This document shows, in pieces, positions 54,786-62,618 of a stretch of DNA of 64,000 nucleotides. Where the stretch lies: contig CAWGFO010000001.1 in the NCBI GenBank assembly GCA_963821925.1, positions 868,001 to 932,000 of the forward strand, given 5' to 3'. Source of the DNA: JAOUEA01 sp963821925. GTDB lineage: Bacteria; Actinomycetota; UBA4738; HRBIN12. The position numbers and the translations under genes were made by a program. The first letter of the stretch is position 1. Each line of letters opens with the position of its first letter. Below the pieces are notes generated by a model, which did no database searches, was not told the origin of the DNA, and saw only the letters and a list, made by a program, of their open reading frames with translations.

Positions 54786-55129
54786 GAGCCCGTGCCGCCG
54801 TCCGGTAGGTCGGCGGGTGCGTCGGCCATCGTGAACACTCGATCCATCCCCGTCAGCGTCAGCACCTTGAGGGGGGAGCCCGACGCGCCGGTGATCGCGA
54901 CGTCCCCGCCATGTTCCCGGACGCGCTTCAGGTTGGCCACGAGCACACCGAGGCTGCTCGAGTCCATGAAGGATGTGTCGGAGAGATCCACGGCGAGACG
55001 CGTGTCGCCGGCCGCGATGAGTCCGGTCAGCTGGTCACCGAGCTCGGGGGAGGTGTGCAGGTCGAGCTCGCCGGCGACCTCGAGCACGGTCCATGTACCC
55101 TCGCGGCGGGTCCGGATCCGCAGGTCCAC
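54782..55129 (-). CDS. STAS-domain anti-sigma factor antagonist
   Basis: RsbV-like protein of 115 residues: WTVLEVAGELDLHTSPELG and VDLSDTSFMDSSSLGVLVAN with the Ser acceptor in DSSS. I chose the GTG at 55129 because GGAGGAGG lies eight bases before it; the ATG at 55159 and longer starts have none. Coupled to the HATPase-like gene downstream and divergent from the sigma-factor operon. Confidence 0.82.
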   Translation of the reverse strand: MDLRIRTRREGTWTVLEVAGELDLHTSPELGDQLTGLIAAGDTRLAVDLSDTSFMDSSSLGVLVANLKRVREHGGDVAITGASGSPLKVLTLTGMDRVFTMADAPADLPDGGTGS

Positions 55130-55207
55130 TGCAGCGCCTCCTCCGTATCGGTCGTCCATCGGTCGACCGGGCGTTCGCCGGCCGGTGGCTAGTATAGGAA
55201 CCTTCTG

Positions 55208-55609
55208 TTGACCGACGTCATGGACACACCCATCTCGCTCTCCGTTCCGGCCGAGGCCGGGTACCTCCATGTGCTCCGCTCCGTGACGGCGGGTGTCGCC
55301 GCCAGACTCGAGATCGGCTTCGACGATGTCGACGACCTACGGATCGCCGTCACGGAATCCTGCAACCGGTTGTTGTCGCTCGGCGCGGCGGGTCGGAGCC
55401 TCACGATCGGGCTCTCGCCGTCGGACGACGGCCTGACGGTCGCGGTCGAGATCGACGCCGAGCTCGCCGAATGGCCATTCGCCGGCTCGCACGAGACGCT
55501 GGCGTGGCGCGTGATCAGTGGCCTCGTCGATGAGGCGCATGAGGAGCTCCGCGACGGACGTCCCACGATCGTGCTGACGAAGCACACGATCGCAGCTGGC
55601 GCGCGATGA
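55208..55609 (+). CDS. RsbW-like anti-sigma factor (upstream of the sigma gene)
   Basis: HATPase-fold protein of 133 residues, or 129 if the ATG at 55220 is used rather than the TTG at 55208. SVPAEAGYLHVLRSVTAGVA and DDLRIAVTESCNRLLSLG keep the N-box Glu and Asn, but no clear DxGxG box is present. As the gene overlaps the sigma-factor start (ATGA at 55606-55609), it is most likely the anti-sigma factor of that sigma. A TAGTATAGG box lies at 55190-55198, with no GTTT motif. Confidence 0.75.
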   Translation: MTDVMDTPISLSVPAEAGYLHVLRSVTAGVAARLEIGFDDVDDLRIAVTESCNRLLSLGAAGRSLTIGLSPSDDGLTVAVEIDAELAEWPFAGSHETLAWRVISGLVDEAHEELRDGRPTIVLTKHTIAAGAR

Positions 55610-56367
55610 GCGGTGGCGGGGTCTCCGGACGCGGCGAGGACCGGCCCGACGAGGCCGAGGTGCTCGCGATGTTCGCGGCGATCGGAACGGACCCGGGCGC
55701 GCGCGATGAGATCGCCCTCCGCTTCCAACCGCTGGTCGAGTATCTCGCCCGTAAATTCGCCGGTCGCGGCGAGCCGTTCGACGACCTCGTTCAGGTCGCC
55801 AACATCGGATTGCTGAACGCGATCGATCGGTTCGATCCCGATCGTGGGGCCCAGTTCTCCACCTATGCGGCCGCCACGATCGTCGGCGAACTGAAGCGCC
55901 ACTTCCGGGACAAGGGATGGTCGATCCGGGTGCCGCGCGGTCTCCAGGAGCTCGGCCTGCGCCTGAATCGGGTCCTGCCGGTCCTCGCTCAGACGCTCGG
56001 CCGGTCGCCCACGATCGCGGAGCTCGCCCTCGAGCTCGGGGTGACCGAGGAGGACGTGGTCGAGGCGATGGACGCGATCCAGGCCTATTCGACGACCTCG
56101 CTCGATGCCCCGGTCGGCGAGGAGGGCTTCGCACCGATCGACACCCTCGGAGAGCCGGATCCGTCCATGGAAGCCCTCGACGAATGGGCCACGCTCGCGC
56201 CGGCCGTCCGCGAGCTGCCGGAACGTGAGCGCAAGGTGCTCTACCTCCGGTTCTTCTCGGGGCTCACCCAATCCGAGATCGCCGCGCAGATCGGCGTCTC
56301 GCAGATGCATGTCTCGCGCATCCTCTCGCAGACGCTCGAACTGCTGCGCGAGCACGTCGGCGCCTAA
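55606..56367 (+). CDS. sigF: SigB/SigF-type RNA polymerase sigma factor
   Basis: Group 3 sigma-70 factor of 253 residues in the SigB/SigF/SigG family. Region 2 is in FDDLVQVANIGLLNAIDRFD and GAQFSTYAAATIVGELKRHF; region 3 in SIRVPRGLQELGLRLNRVL; region 4 in LPERERKVLYLRFFSGLTQS and EIAAQIGVSQMHVSRILSQT. It directs RNA polymerase to general-stress promoters, whose consensus GTTT-N15/16-GGGTA matches the motif repeated in this region. Start overlaps the anti-sigma gene. The symbol is approximate, since sigB and sigF names vary among genera. Confidence 0.88.
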   Translation: MSGGGVSGRGEDRPDEAEVLAMFAAIGTDPGARDEIALRFQPLVEYLARKFAGRGEPFDDLVQVANIGLLNAIDRFDPDRGAQFSTYAAATIVGELKRHFRDKGWSIRVPRGLQELGLRLNRVLPVLAQTLGRSPTIAELALELGVTEEDVVEAMDAIQAYSTTSLDAPVGEEGFAPIDTLGEPDPSMEALDEWATLAPAVRELPERERKVLYLRFFSGLTQSEIAAQIGVSQMHVSRILSQTLELLREHVGA

Positions 56368-56430
56368 CCGACCGACGTTTCCAGTGACGGCTTCGACACC
56401 ATCGGATGCGCGAGGAGCGCGCACGGCCTC

Positions 56431-56862
56431 CTAGCTCGAAGCCATCGATCCCTCGGTCACTTCCCCTTTGTGCGCGGCGAAGGCCGCCAAGACCTCACCC
56501 TTCTCAGGCGCAGGGATCCCGAAATGATCCAGCGTGCGTCCCAGCTCCGCTGCGACTTCGTCGAACTCCTCGGGGGTGATGTGGAAGTCGCGATGGGCCT
56601 CTTCCAGCCCGAGAGCGGTACTTCCTGGCTTCGTGGCAGCAAACGTGAATGGTCCACCGGCGACGCTGCACACCCACAGGGTGCGCATGAACTTCAGCCC
56701 TGGCAGCCGGTCCAGCTGGTCGGTATGCCACGCGCGAAGCTCAGGGTTCTTCGATGCTTGGCCGACGGTGGGATTCTGGACGACCGCATCGCTGAAGTGG
56801 TCGACCACCGCGGCGATGGCAAACACGCCGCCCAATCGGTCGTACAAGCTCGGCTCTGCCAT
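56431..56862 (-). CDS. Group 1 truncated hemoglobin
   Basis: Globin of 143 residues: SLYDRLGGVFAIAAVVDHFS at the N-terminus, then KFMRTLWVCSVAGGPFTF, and the proximal His in EEAHRDFHITPEEFDEVAAE. Likely role is nitric oxide or oxygen chemistry. ATG at 56862 behind GAAGGAGGGG. Upstream 150 bases hold no GTTT-GGG motif, unlike most neighbours. Confidence 0.88.
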   Translation of the reverse strand: MAEPSLYDRLGGVFAIAAVVDHFSDAVVQNPTVGQASKNPELRAWHTDQLDRLPGLKFMRTLWVCSVAGGPFTFAATKPGSTALGLEEAHRDFHITPEEFDEVAAELGRTLDHFGIPAPEKGEVLAAFAAHKGEVTEGSMASS

Positions 56863-57019
56863 GCTCGTCCCCTCCTTCTTCCGATGTGCTGCGGGCCGAC
56901 CATGCATCTGGAGGGTCTACGTGCGGCACCTAGGCGCGGTTCTTCTCTCGCGCGACCCGGGAGGAGGAACGCTTGACCACGCGAGGGCCTGGTCGTTTCG
57001 ATAGGGCCGCGCCAGCGCG

Positions 57020-57238
57020 TCAGAGCAGGGGTGGGACCGGCTTGCGGCGGATCGTCGTGAGGCCGACGTCGACCGAGTCGAGTCCGTCCCCGAGCCGGGT
57101 CGCGGCGCACGGCCCGAGGAGCTCGACCACGCCGTCGTCGAACGTGGCGGACGATCGACCGCAGTGGCATCGGATCGCCCCCGCGCTCTCGGACAGGATC
57201 CAGTCCGTGTGGCAGGCGAGACATCGGAAGGCGATCAT
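57020..57238 (-). CDS. Small zinc-ribbon-like protein, 72 aa
   Basis: Seventy-two residues with paired Cys motifs: FRCLACHTDW and IRCHCGRSS (CxxC...CxC), likely a small zinc ribbon. The tail (VDVGLTTIRRKPVPPLL) is basic. ATG 57238 overlaps the CBS gene stop (ATGA), so it is the second gene of that operon. Function unknown. Confidence 0.65.
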   Translation of the reverse strand: MIAFRCLACHTDWILSESAGAIRCHCGRSSATFDDGVVELLGPCAATRLGDGLDSVDVGLTTIRRKPVPPLL

Positions 57239-57723
57239 CGTGCCTCCGAGACCCGCTCGGGGGTGCCTTCGTCGGGTCCGTCGTTCCGGTCCTCGGTGCT
57301 CGGGGATCCCGACACCTCCTCCAGCACCTCGCCGATGTTCCGCTTCGACGCGGTGGCGAGGGCGAGGTCGCCGAGCGAGAGGATCCCGACCAGGCGATCG
57401 TCCTTCAGCACCGGCAGGCGTCGGATCCGGTGCTCCGCCATCAGGTCGCATGCCTGGGAGAGCTGCGTATCCGGTGTCACGGAGACCAGCGTCTTCGTCG
57501 CCATGTCTCCGAGGTGGATCTCATGCGGATCATGGCGGCCCGCGAGCACCCGGACGACCAGATCCCGGTCGGTCACCAGTCCCAGCAGGGAGCCGTCCTC
57601 ATCGGTCACCGGCACGGCTCCGACGTCGTAGTTCGCCATGATCCCGGCCGCGTCGTACGCGTCCATCGACGAGGACAGGGTCTTGGGTGTTTCGGTCATC
57701 ACATGCCGTACGAGCGTCGCCAC
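57235..57723 (-). CDS. Tandem CBS-domain protein
   Basis: Protein of 162 residues with two CBS motifs (about 8-60 and 73-125): TLSSSMDAYDAAGIMANYDV, GAVPVTDEDGSLLGLVTDRD, LSQACDLMAEHRIRRLPVLK, VGILSLGDLALAT. Adenine nucleotides usually bind between the pair; similar to hypoxia-response proteins of actinobacteria. GTG at 57723 behind GAGGAGGATGAC and a SigB-like motif at 57779-57804. Confidence 0.88.
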   Translation of the reverse strand: MATLVRHVMTETPKTLSSSMDAYDAAGIMANYDVGAVPVTDEDGSLLGLVTDRDLVVRVLAGRHDPHEIHLGDMATKTLVSVTPDTQLSQACDLMAEHRIRRLPVLKDDRLVGILSLGDLALATASKRNIGEVLEEVSGSPSTEDRNDGPDEGTPERVSEAR

Positions 57724-57778
57724 GTCATCCTCCTCGGGGTCGTGGTGGCCGGTGCTGGCACCGGCGCCGGTCCGATCG

Positions 57779-57804
57779 ATACCCGGGATCCCGCCCGCCG
57801 AAAC
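57779..57804 (-). promoter_or_regulatory. SigB/SigF-like promoter motif (CBS gene)
   Basis: Minus strand: GTTT (57804-57801), 16-base spacer, GGGTAT (57784-57779). Back to back, ten bases apart, with the csbD motif. Confidence 0.65.
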
Positions 57805-57814
57805 GGCCGGATGC

Positions 57815-57840
57815 GTTTGCGTCCGCGGGGAGCAGGGTAG
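57815..57840 (+). promoter_or_regulatory. SigB/SigF-like promoter motif (csbD)
   Basis: GTTT at 57815-57818, 16-base spacer, GGGTAG at 57835-57840. Confidence 0.65.
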
Positions 57841-57908
57841 GTCGCCCGCGTCAGAGAGCACCACTGGCTGCGGGCCGACTCAGCGCCCGACGAGAAGGGA
57901 GCCGATCC

Positions 57909-58121
57909 ATGGAAGGCAGCAGGGACCGTGCCGAGGGCAAGTGGGACGAGACCAAGGGCAAGGTGAAGGAAGCCGTGGGCGACGCGACCGACAACGAGCG
58001 CATGGAGCGCGAGGGCCGCGCCGACCAGGTGGAAGGCAAGGCCGAAGGCGCCAAGGGCCACCTCAAGGACGCCGGGGCCAAGGTCAAAGAGGGGCTCAAG
58101 GACGCGTCCGACCGCGACTGA
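57909..58121 (+). CDS. csbD: CsbD-family stress protein
   Basis: Seventy-residue, highly charged CsbD protein: RDRAEGKWDETKGKVKEAVG followed by a Lys/Gly/Asp-rich tail (KAEGAKGHLKDAGAKVKEGL). CsbD is a classic SigB-dependent gene of unknown biochemistry. ATG at 57909 behind GAAGGGAG, under a SigB-like motif. Confidence 0.9.
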   Translation: MEGSRDRAEGKWDETKGKVKEAVGDATDNERMEREGRADQVEGKAEGAKGHLKDAGAKVKEGLKDASDRD

Positions 58122-58152
58122 GGGCGTCCGGAGCCTCTCGCAGCGCAGCACG

Positions 58153-58181
58153 TCGGGTCGGGCCGATACGGCCCGGCCCGA
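58153..58181 (+). terminator. Hairpin between csbD and topoisomerase gene
   Basis: Twelve-base-pair stem: TCGGGTCGGGCC (58153-58164), loop GATAC, GGCCCGGCCCGA (58170-58181), one G-U pair, no T run. It could terminate or weaken transcription from csbD into the next gene. Confidence 0.4.
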
Positions 58182-58205
58182 GTGGTGTCTCGAGGAAGGT
58201 CGTCC

Positions 58206-59246
58206 GTGGCCAAGCTGAGGCGTTCAGATCCCTCCCGCCCCGGCATCTCCCGATCGCGGCGCGGCCGGGGGTTCTCCTATACCGGCCCGCGGGGTGCGGC
58301 GATCCGAGACGAGGCCACGCTGGGCAGGATCCGGGCCTTGTCGATCCCGCCCGCCTGGGAAGAGGTGTGGATCTCGCCGGACGAGCGGGGTCACCTGCAG
58401 GCGACCGGCGTCGACGCCGCGGGCCGGCGACAGTACCTCTATCACGAGGATTGGCGTCGTCGACGCGACACGCAGAAGCACCGCCGGATCGAATCCTTCG
58501 CGCGGACGCTGCCCGCGCTCCGCACGCGCGTGGCCGACGACCTGGCGCACGACGACGTCGATCGCGAGCGCGTGCTGGCATGCGCCGTGCGGTTGCTCGA
58601 TCAGGCCTTCTTCCGGGTGGGCTCGGAGGAGTACGCCGCCCGCAACGGCTCGTTCGGGCTGGCGACGCTCCGCAAGAGTCATCTGCAGCTCGATGGGGAC
58701 ACGGCCACCTTCGATTTCACGGCCAAGAGCGGGAAGCGGAGGGTCCAGGTGGTGCGGGATCCCGAGGTCGCCGAGGTGCTGCGGCGCTTGAAACGTCGTC
58801 GCACCGGTGGGGTCGAGCTCCTGGCGTACCGGGAGGACGATCGCTGGCACGATCTCCGATCGGGCGACATCAACGGGTACCTCAAGCAGAGCTGCGGGGA
58901 GGAGCACACGGCCAAGGACTTCCGGACGTGGCACGCCACCGTCCTCGCCGCCGTGGATCTGGCGTCGAGCGAGATCGAGCCCACCGGCCCGACCGCGGTC
59001 CGCAAGGCGACGGCGGCGACCGCGAGGACCGTGTCCGAGTACCTGGGCAACACGCCCGCGGTGTGCCGTGCGTCCTACATCGACCCGCGGGTGTTCGACC
59101 GGTTCGCCGAGGGGCTCACGGTGGCGTCGGCCCTCGCCGAACTGCGCGCGGATCCGACGGAGGATCAGGCCGCTCGAGAGCTGATCGAGTCGGCGGTCCT
59201 GGGACTCCTCGGGGGTGAAGTACCTACGCTCGCCCGAGCCGCTTGA
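58206..59246 (+). CDS. DNA topoisomerase IB (poxvirus type)
   Basis: Type IB topoisomerase of 346 residues that relaxes supercoils through a 3'-phosphotyrosine. Evidence: GRGFSYTGPRGAAIRDE and IPPAWEEVWISPDERGHLQA in the N-terminal domain; FFRVGSEEYAARNGSFGLAT, FDFTAKSGKRR, KDFRTWHATVLAAVDLA with active-site Arg and His; and the nucleophile Tyr in CRASYIDPRVFDRF. GTG at 58206 behind GAGGAAGG, better than one at 58182. Intact. Confidence 0.9.
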   Translation: MAKLRRSDPSRPGISRSRRGRGFSYTGPRGAAIRDEATLGRIRALSIPPAWEEVWISPDERGHLQATGVDAAGRRQYLYHEDWRRRRDTQKHRRIESFARTLPALRTRVADDLAHDDVDRERVLACAVRLLDQAFFRVGSEEYAARNGSFGLATLRKSHLQLDGDTATFDFTAKSGKRRVQVVRDPEVAEVLRRLKRRRTGGVELLAYREDDRWHDLRSGDINGYLKQSCGEEHTAKDFRTWHATVLAAVDLASSEIEPTGPTAVRKATAATARTVSEYLGNTPAVCRASYIDPRVFDRFAEGLTVASALAELRADPTEDQAARELIESAVLGLLGGEVPTLARAA

Positions 59247-59313
59247 CGGAGAGGCGTGCGGTTCAACGAGCCGCCCTCAGGCGGACCATTCCCTAGATCG
59301 CTGTCGGTCTTCG

Positions 59314-59586
59314 TTATCGCGCCAACCCTGCGTCGACCGGTGCGACCGTGTCGTTGGACGTGCGGCGTTCCACGTCGAGGTGGTGCGGATCGGCCTCGCT
59401 CAGGCGCGCGCCGAGCACCTGGTGACCGCACGAGTAACTCTCGACCTGGCGCGTGTCGGTGCCTTGCTCGCGCACATCCGAGCCGGCCGGCGCATCGCTC
59501 GCGAAGACGGCGTCGAACGAGATGTCAACGAGCTCACCTCGGCCGCATCGTGGGCAGTGGAAACTCGGAGATCCGTCGTTCGTCAT
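59314..59586 (-). CDS. Small zinc-ribbon-like protein, 90 aa
   Basis: Ninety residues with FHCPRCGRGELVDISFDAVF (CxxC) and SYSCGHQVLGARL (CxH), consistent with a small zinc site; the last 30 residues are polar. ATG 59586 behind GAAGGGAGCGAG. A variant SigB-like motif (GTGT instead of GTTT) lies at 59671-59696. Function unknown. Confidence 0.65.
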   Translation of the reverse strand: MTNDGSPSFHCPRCGRGELVDISFDAVFASDAPAGSDVREQGTDTRQVESYSCGHQVLGARLSEADPHHLDVERRTSNDTVAPVDAGLAR

Positions 59587-59670
59587 GGGGCTCGCTCCCT
59601 TCGAGGATCGGACGGTGCCTCGGCGATCGCGTCACCTTCTCGGGCGCCGACTCAGGCGACCGTGTGAGCC

Positions 59671-59696
59671 ATACCCGGAGCTGGACTCCCGTACAC
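59671..59696 (-). promoter_or_regulatory. Variant SigB/SigF-like promoter motif (zinc-ribbon gene)
   Basis: Minus strand: GTGT (59696-59693), 16-base spacer, GGGTAT (59676-59671). One mismatch in the upstream box. Back to back with 59710-59735. Confidence 0.45.
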
Positions 59697-59709
59697 GCGA
59701 GGTCCCGGT

Positions 59710-59735
59710 GTTTGCCCTCGAGCAGCGACGGGAAT
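59710..59735 (+). promoter_or_regulatory. SigB/SigF-like promoter motif (59789 operon)
   Basis: GTTT at 59710-59713, 16-base spacer, GGGAAT at 59730-59735. Confidence 0.6.
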
Positions 59736-59788
59736 AGGGAACGCCGGAACGTTCGGGAAGAGCACCCCGAGTCGAGGAGGAGGCAAGG

Positions 59789-60436
59789 ATGATGGAACGC
59801 ACCGTGACGACCAGCGACTATGAGGACGTCGGACAACCGACCCGGGTCCGGTGGGGCGCGGTGATCGCCGGAGGCGTGCTCGCCGTCGCGCTGCTGCTCC
59901 TGCTGTCCTCGCTCTGGATGGCGCTCGGGTTCGGCTCCGAGGTCTCGTTCATCGCGGACAACCTCGAGTGGTTCATCGGTGGGAGCGCGATCCTCTGCCT
60001 GTTCGTGGGCGGATGGGTCGCAGGCCGGATGTCGGGTGTCCGGGGCGCCGGTGCCGGCATGGCGCACGGAGCGACGCTGTGGGCGATCGTGCTGCTCGTC
60101 ACGCTTGCCGTGGGCATCCCGGCGATCCTGAACATCCTCAACCTGGGTCGCGTGGCCACCGAGATCGACCAGCAGACCGGCGTGATCGCTCAGGGCGTCG
60201 ACGCCTCGCTGTGGGCGACCTTCCTGTCGTTGGTCGGTGCTCTCGTGGCCGCCGCGATCGGCGGTGTGATCGGCGGCATGACGGTCCCGGCGCCGGTCGA
60301 GACGCCGCTCCGGCGAAGCTACACGCCCGCTCCGGCGTCGGTCGGCGGTTCGCGGACGAGGGTCGTCGATGTCCCGGACGACGCCGATGACGCCCGGGTG
60401 CTGGAGACGGACTCGCCCAGCACGCGACGGATCTGA
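59789..60436 (+). CDS. Four-helix membrane protein
   Basis: Protein of 215 residues with a short polar N-terminus, four hydrophobic helices (VIAGGVLAVALLLLLSSLWM, GGSAILCLFVGGWVAGRMSG, GATLWAIVLLVTLAVGIPAI, SLVGALVAAAIGGVIGGMTV) and a polar C-terminal tail of about 45 residues. Gly-rich helices resemble small stress-induced membrane proteins. ATG at 59789 behind GAGGAGGCAAGG. The ChaB gene follows after 20 bases. Confidence 0.75.
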   Translation: MMERTVTTSDYEDVGQPTRVRWGAVIAGGVLAVALLLLLSSLWMALGFGSEVSFIADNLEWFIGGSAILCLFVGGWVAGRMSGVRGAGAGMAHGATLWAIVLLVTLAVGIPAILNILNLGRVATEIDQQTGVIAQGVDASLWATFLSLVGALVAAAIGGVIGGMTVPAPVETPLRRSYTPAPASVGGSRTRVVDVPDDADDARVLETDSPSTRRI

Positions 60437-60456
60437 CGCGAGAGGAGATGGAGAGG

Positions 60457-60846
60457 ATGCCCAGCCCACGCGACGACGACCTACCGGGCACCCTGAAGCG
60501 GTCGCCCGCGAAGGCGCAGCGCACCTACCGGAAGACGCACGACAGCGCCGTGAAGGAGTACGGGGAGGGTGAACGCGCCCACCGTACGGCGATGGCCTCT
60601 CTGAAGCACTCCTTCGAGAAGGTCGGCGACCACTGGGAACCGAAGGACCACAAGGGCCCGTCGGACCCGCAAGACGCTCGCTCCGGTCCGAGCGCCCGCC
60701 GCGGCGGTAAGACCTACGGCGGCGTGGACGTTCTCGGCCACACGAAGGAGGAGCTGTATCAGCGCGCGAAGCGCCTCGGCGTCCGAGGCCGGTCACACAT
60801 GAGCAAGAACGAGCTCGCGGAGGCCATCGCGCGCACGCAGGACTGA
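60457..60846 (+). CDS. ChaB-family protein with C-terminal Rho N-like domain
   Basis: Protein of 129 residues. Residues 1-65 match ChaB (LPGTLKRSPAKAQRTYRKTH, EKVGDHWEPKDHK). The C-terminus is a small helical domain of the Rho N/SAP kind (TKEELYQRAKRLGVRGRSHM, SKNELAEAIARTQ), which often binds nucleic acid. I prefer the ATG at 60457, nine bases after GAGGAG, to the ATG at 60448, which touches that site. Likely cotranscribed with the membrane protein. Confidence 0.85.
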   Translation: MPSPRDDDLPGTLKRSPAKAQRTYRKTHDSAVKEYGEGERAHRTAMASLKHSFEKVGDHWEPKDHKGPSDPQDARSGPSARRGGKTYGGVDVLGHTKEELYQRAKRLGVRGRSHMSKNELAEAIARTQD

Positions 60847-60931
60847 GGGCCGACCTCGAGCGTGATCACGGAGCCGGCGGGGATCCCGTCGGCTCCGATC
60901 GCGTCCGGGATCGTCGCACTGTCGGTGCGGA

Positions 60932-61408
60932 TCAGAGATCGCCCTCGCGGACTCGCCGGAACAGCGGAAGGCCGAACCACGCCCAGGCGAGGAACGCGGC
61001 GACCGGCGCGGTGAACAGGGCCGCGAGCCGCGCCCCGAACAGGAGGTCGGAGATCAGGAACACGACCGCGCCGACCGACACGGCCAGCAGCACGGTTCCG
61101 ATGATGGCGAAACGATTGGCGGTCTGCAGCATCTGTTCCTTGTCGGCCTGGCGCCAGCGGATCCGGTGGTACGAGGTCGGCGCCATGAGGAACCCGCTCG
61201 CGAACGCGGTGCCGAGGAACGCCACGTAATAGACGTCGCGCTGCAGGTCCGTCAACGTCACGAACCGGCCGCTGAAGGGAACCGTCAACAGGAAGGCGAA
61301 CAGGACCTGCACGCCCGGGAGGGCGACGCGCAGCTCGTTCAGCAGCTCGATCAGCTCTTGATGGTGTTCCTCGGGACCGGCGTCGTTCCGTTCTTCTGGC
61401 ACGGGCAT
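60932..61408 (-). CDS. DUF6328-like membrane protein
   Basis: Protein of 158 residues with a charged N-terminus (ERNDAGPEEHHQELIELLNE) and four membrane helices (LPGVQVLFAFLLTVPFSGRF, VAFLGTAFASGFLMAPTSYH, FAIIGTVLLAVSVGAVVFLI, ALFTAPVAAFLAWAWFGLPL). The HHxELIELLNELRVALPG entry is characteristic of a stress-associated family named DUF6328. ATG at 61408. The SigB-like motif at 61433-61458 overlaps the end of the add gene. Confidence 0.78.
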   Translation of the reverse strand: MPVPEERNDAGPEEHHQELIELLNELRVALPGVQVLFAFLLTVPFSGRFVTLTDLQRDVYYVAFLGTAFASGFLMAPTSYHRIRWRQADKEQMLQTANRFAIIGTVLLAVSVGAVVFLISDLLFGARLAALFTAPVAAFLAWAWFGLPLFRRVREGDL

Positions 61409-61432
61409 CCCTCTCTGGGGGAAGGTCCGTCG

Positions 61433-61458
61433 CTACCCGGGCGCACTCTCGCCCAAAC
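61433..61458 (-). promoter_or_regulatory. SigB/SigF-like promoter motif inside the add 3' end
   Basis: Minus strand: GTTT (61458-61455), 16-base spacer, GGGTAG (61438-61433). The TAG of the -10 box is also the stop codon of the adenosine deaminase gene. Confidence 0.6.
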
Positions 61459-62488
61459 GATACGGCTCGGCCGCCAGGGCCGCACGCCCCGCCGGATCGA
61501 ACGCCGCACCCGCGGCTCGTTCGGTGAGGCCGCGGAGCATGTCCTCGTCCCATCCGAACGCCGCTGCGAGACCGGCGAGCTCTTGGCTCAGCGAGATCCC
61601 GGACATCAAGCGGTTGTCGGTGTTCACCGTCACGGCGAACCCGAGGTCGGCGAGCATCCCGATCGGGTGGGTCGGGATCGACCGAGCCGCGCCGGAGTGC
61701 ACGTTCGACGTGGGACAGAGCTCGAGCGGGATCTGACGCTCGAGGACCTCGCGTGCCACCGGGCCGAGCGTCGGCTCGCCGTCGGCGGTGGTCGTGATGT
61801 CGTCGGCGATGTGCACGCCGTGCCCGATCCGGTCAGCGCCGCAGGTCTCCACGGCTTCGTGGATCGACGCCGGCCCGTACGCCTCGCCTGCGTGGATCGT
61901 GATGCCGAGCCCTCCCGCTCTCGCGATCTCGAAGGCCTCCAGGTGCCGCGCCGGCGCGAACCCTGCCTCCGGCCCCGCGATGTCGAACCCGACCACCCCT
62001 CGGTCGTGCCAGCGCGCCGCGAGCGTGGCGATCGGACGGGCGTCGTCGGTGGTGCGCATCGCGGTGAGGATCGTGCGGACGTCGATCCCACGGTCGACGC
62101 CCGCCTCGCGGAACCCGCCCAGGACCGCCTCGACGATCGCGTCGAGGGCGAGCCCCTGTTGCCGATGCAGCTCGGGCGCGTAACGAACCTCTGCGTAGAC
62201 GATGCCGTCGGCCGCGAGGTCCTCGGCGCACTCACGCGCGACGCGCGCGAGCGCATCGGGCGTCTGCATCACGCCCACGGTGTGGGCGAACGTCTCGAGG
62301 TACAGCACCAGATCCTTGCGATCCGCACCTCGACGGATCCAGGTCTCGAGATCGCCCGGATCGTCGGTCGGCAGGCCCCGGTAGCCGGTCTCGTCGGCGA
62401 GTTCCACGATCGTGGCGGGCCGCAGACCGCCGTCGAGGTGGTCGTGCAGGAGCACTTTCGGGGCACGCCGTATCGCCTCGACGTTCAC
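61433..62488 (-). CDS. add: Adenosine deaminase
   Basis: Zinc amidohydrolase of 351 residues that converts adenosine to inosine in purine salvage. Conserved parts: VLLHDHLDGGLRP (metal-binding HxH), IVYAEVRYAPELH, ITIHAGEAYGP (metal His plus catalytic Glu), DRIGHGVHI, ELCPTSNV and VTVNTDNRLMS. Complete and intact. GTG start at 62488 (VEAIRRAPK follows); no strong ribosome-binding site. No neighbour has a purine role. Confidence 0.92.
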   Translation of the reverse strand: MNVEAIRRAPKVLLHDHLDGGLRPATIVELADETGYRGLPTDDPGDLETWIRRGADRKDLVLYLETFAHTVGVMQTPDALARVARECAEDLAADGIVYAEVRYAPELHRQQGLALDAIVEAVLGGFREAGVDRGIDVRTILTAMRTTDDARPIATLAARWHDRGVVGFDIAGPEAGFAPARHLEAFEIARAGGLGITIHAGEAYGPASIHEAVETCGADRIGHGVHIADDITTTADGEPTLGPVAREVLERQIPLELCPTSNVHSGAARSIPTHPIGMLADLGFAVTVNTDNRLMSGISLSQELAGLAAAFGWDEDMLRGLTERAAGAAFDPAGRAALAAEPYRLGESAPG

Positions 62489-62618
62489 ACACGTTCCTTA
62501 CTCGACCACGACGGAGGCGGCAACCCGGAGCCGCTGCGCGGCGCCTGGGCCGCCCGGGCACCGACCGCGATCGGCGTGCGCTCGACCACGACGGGTTCCT
62601 CCACCGCGGGGCGCTCCT

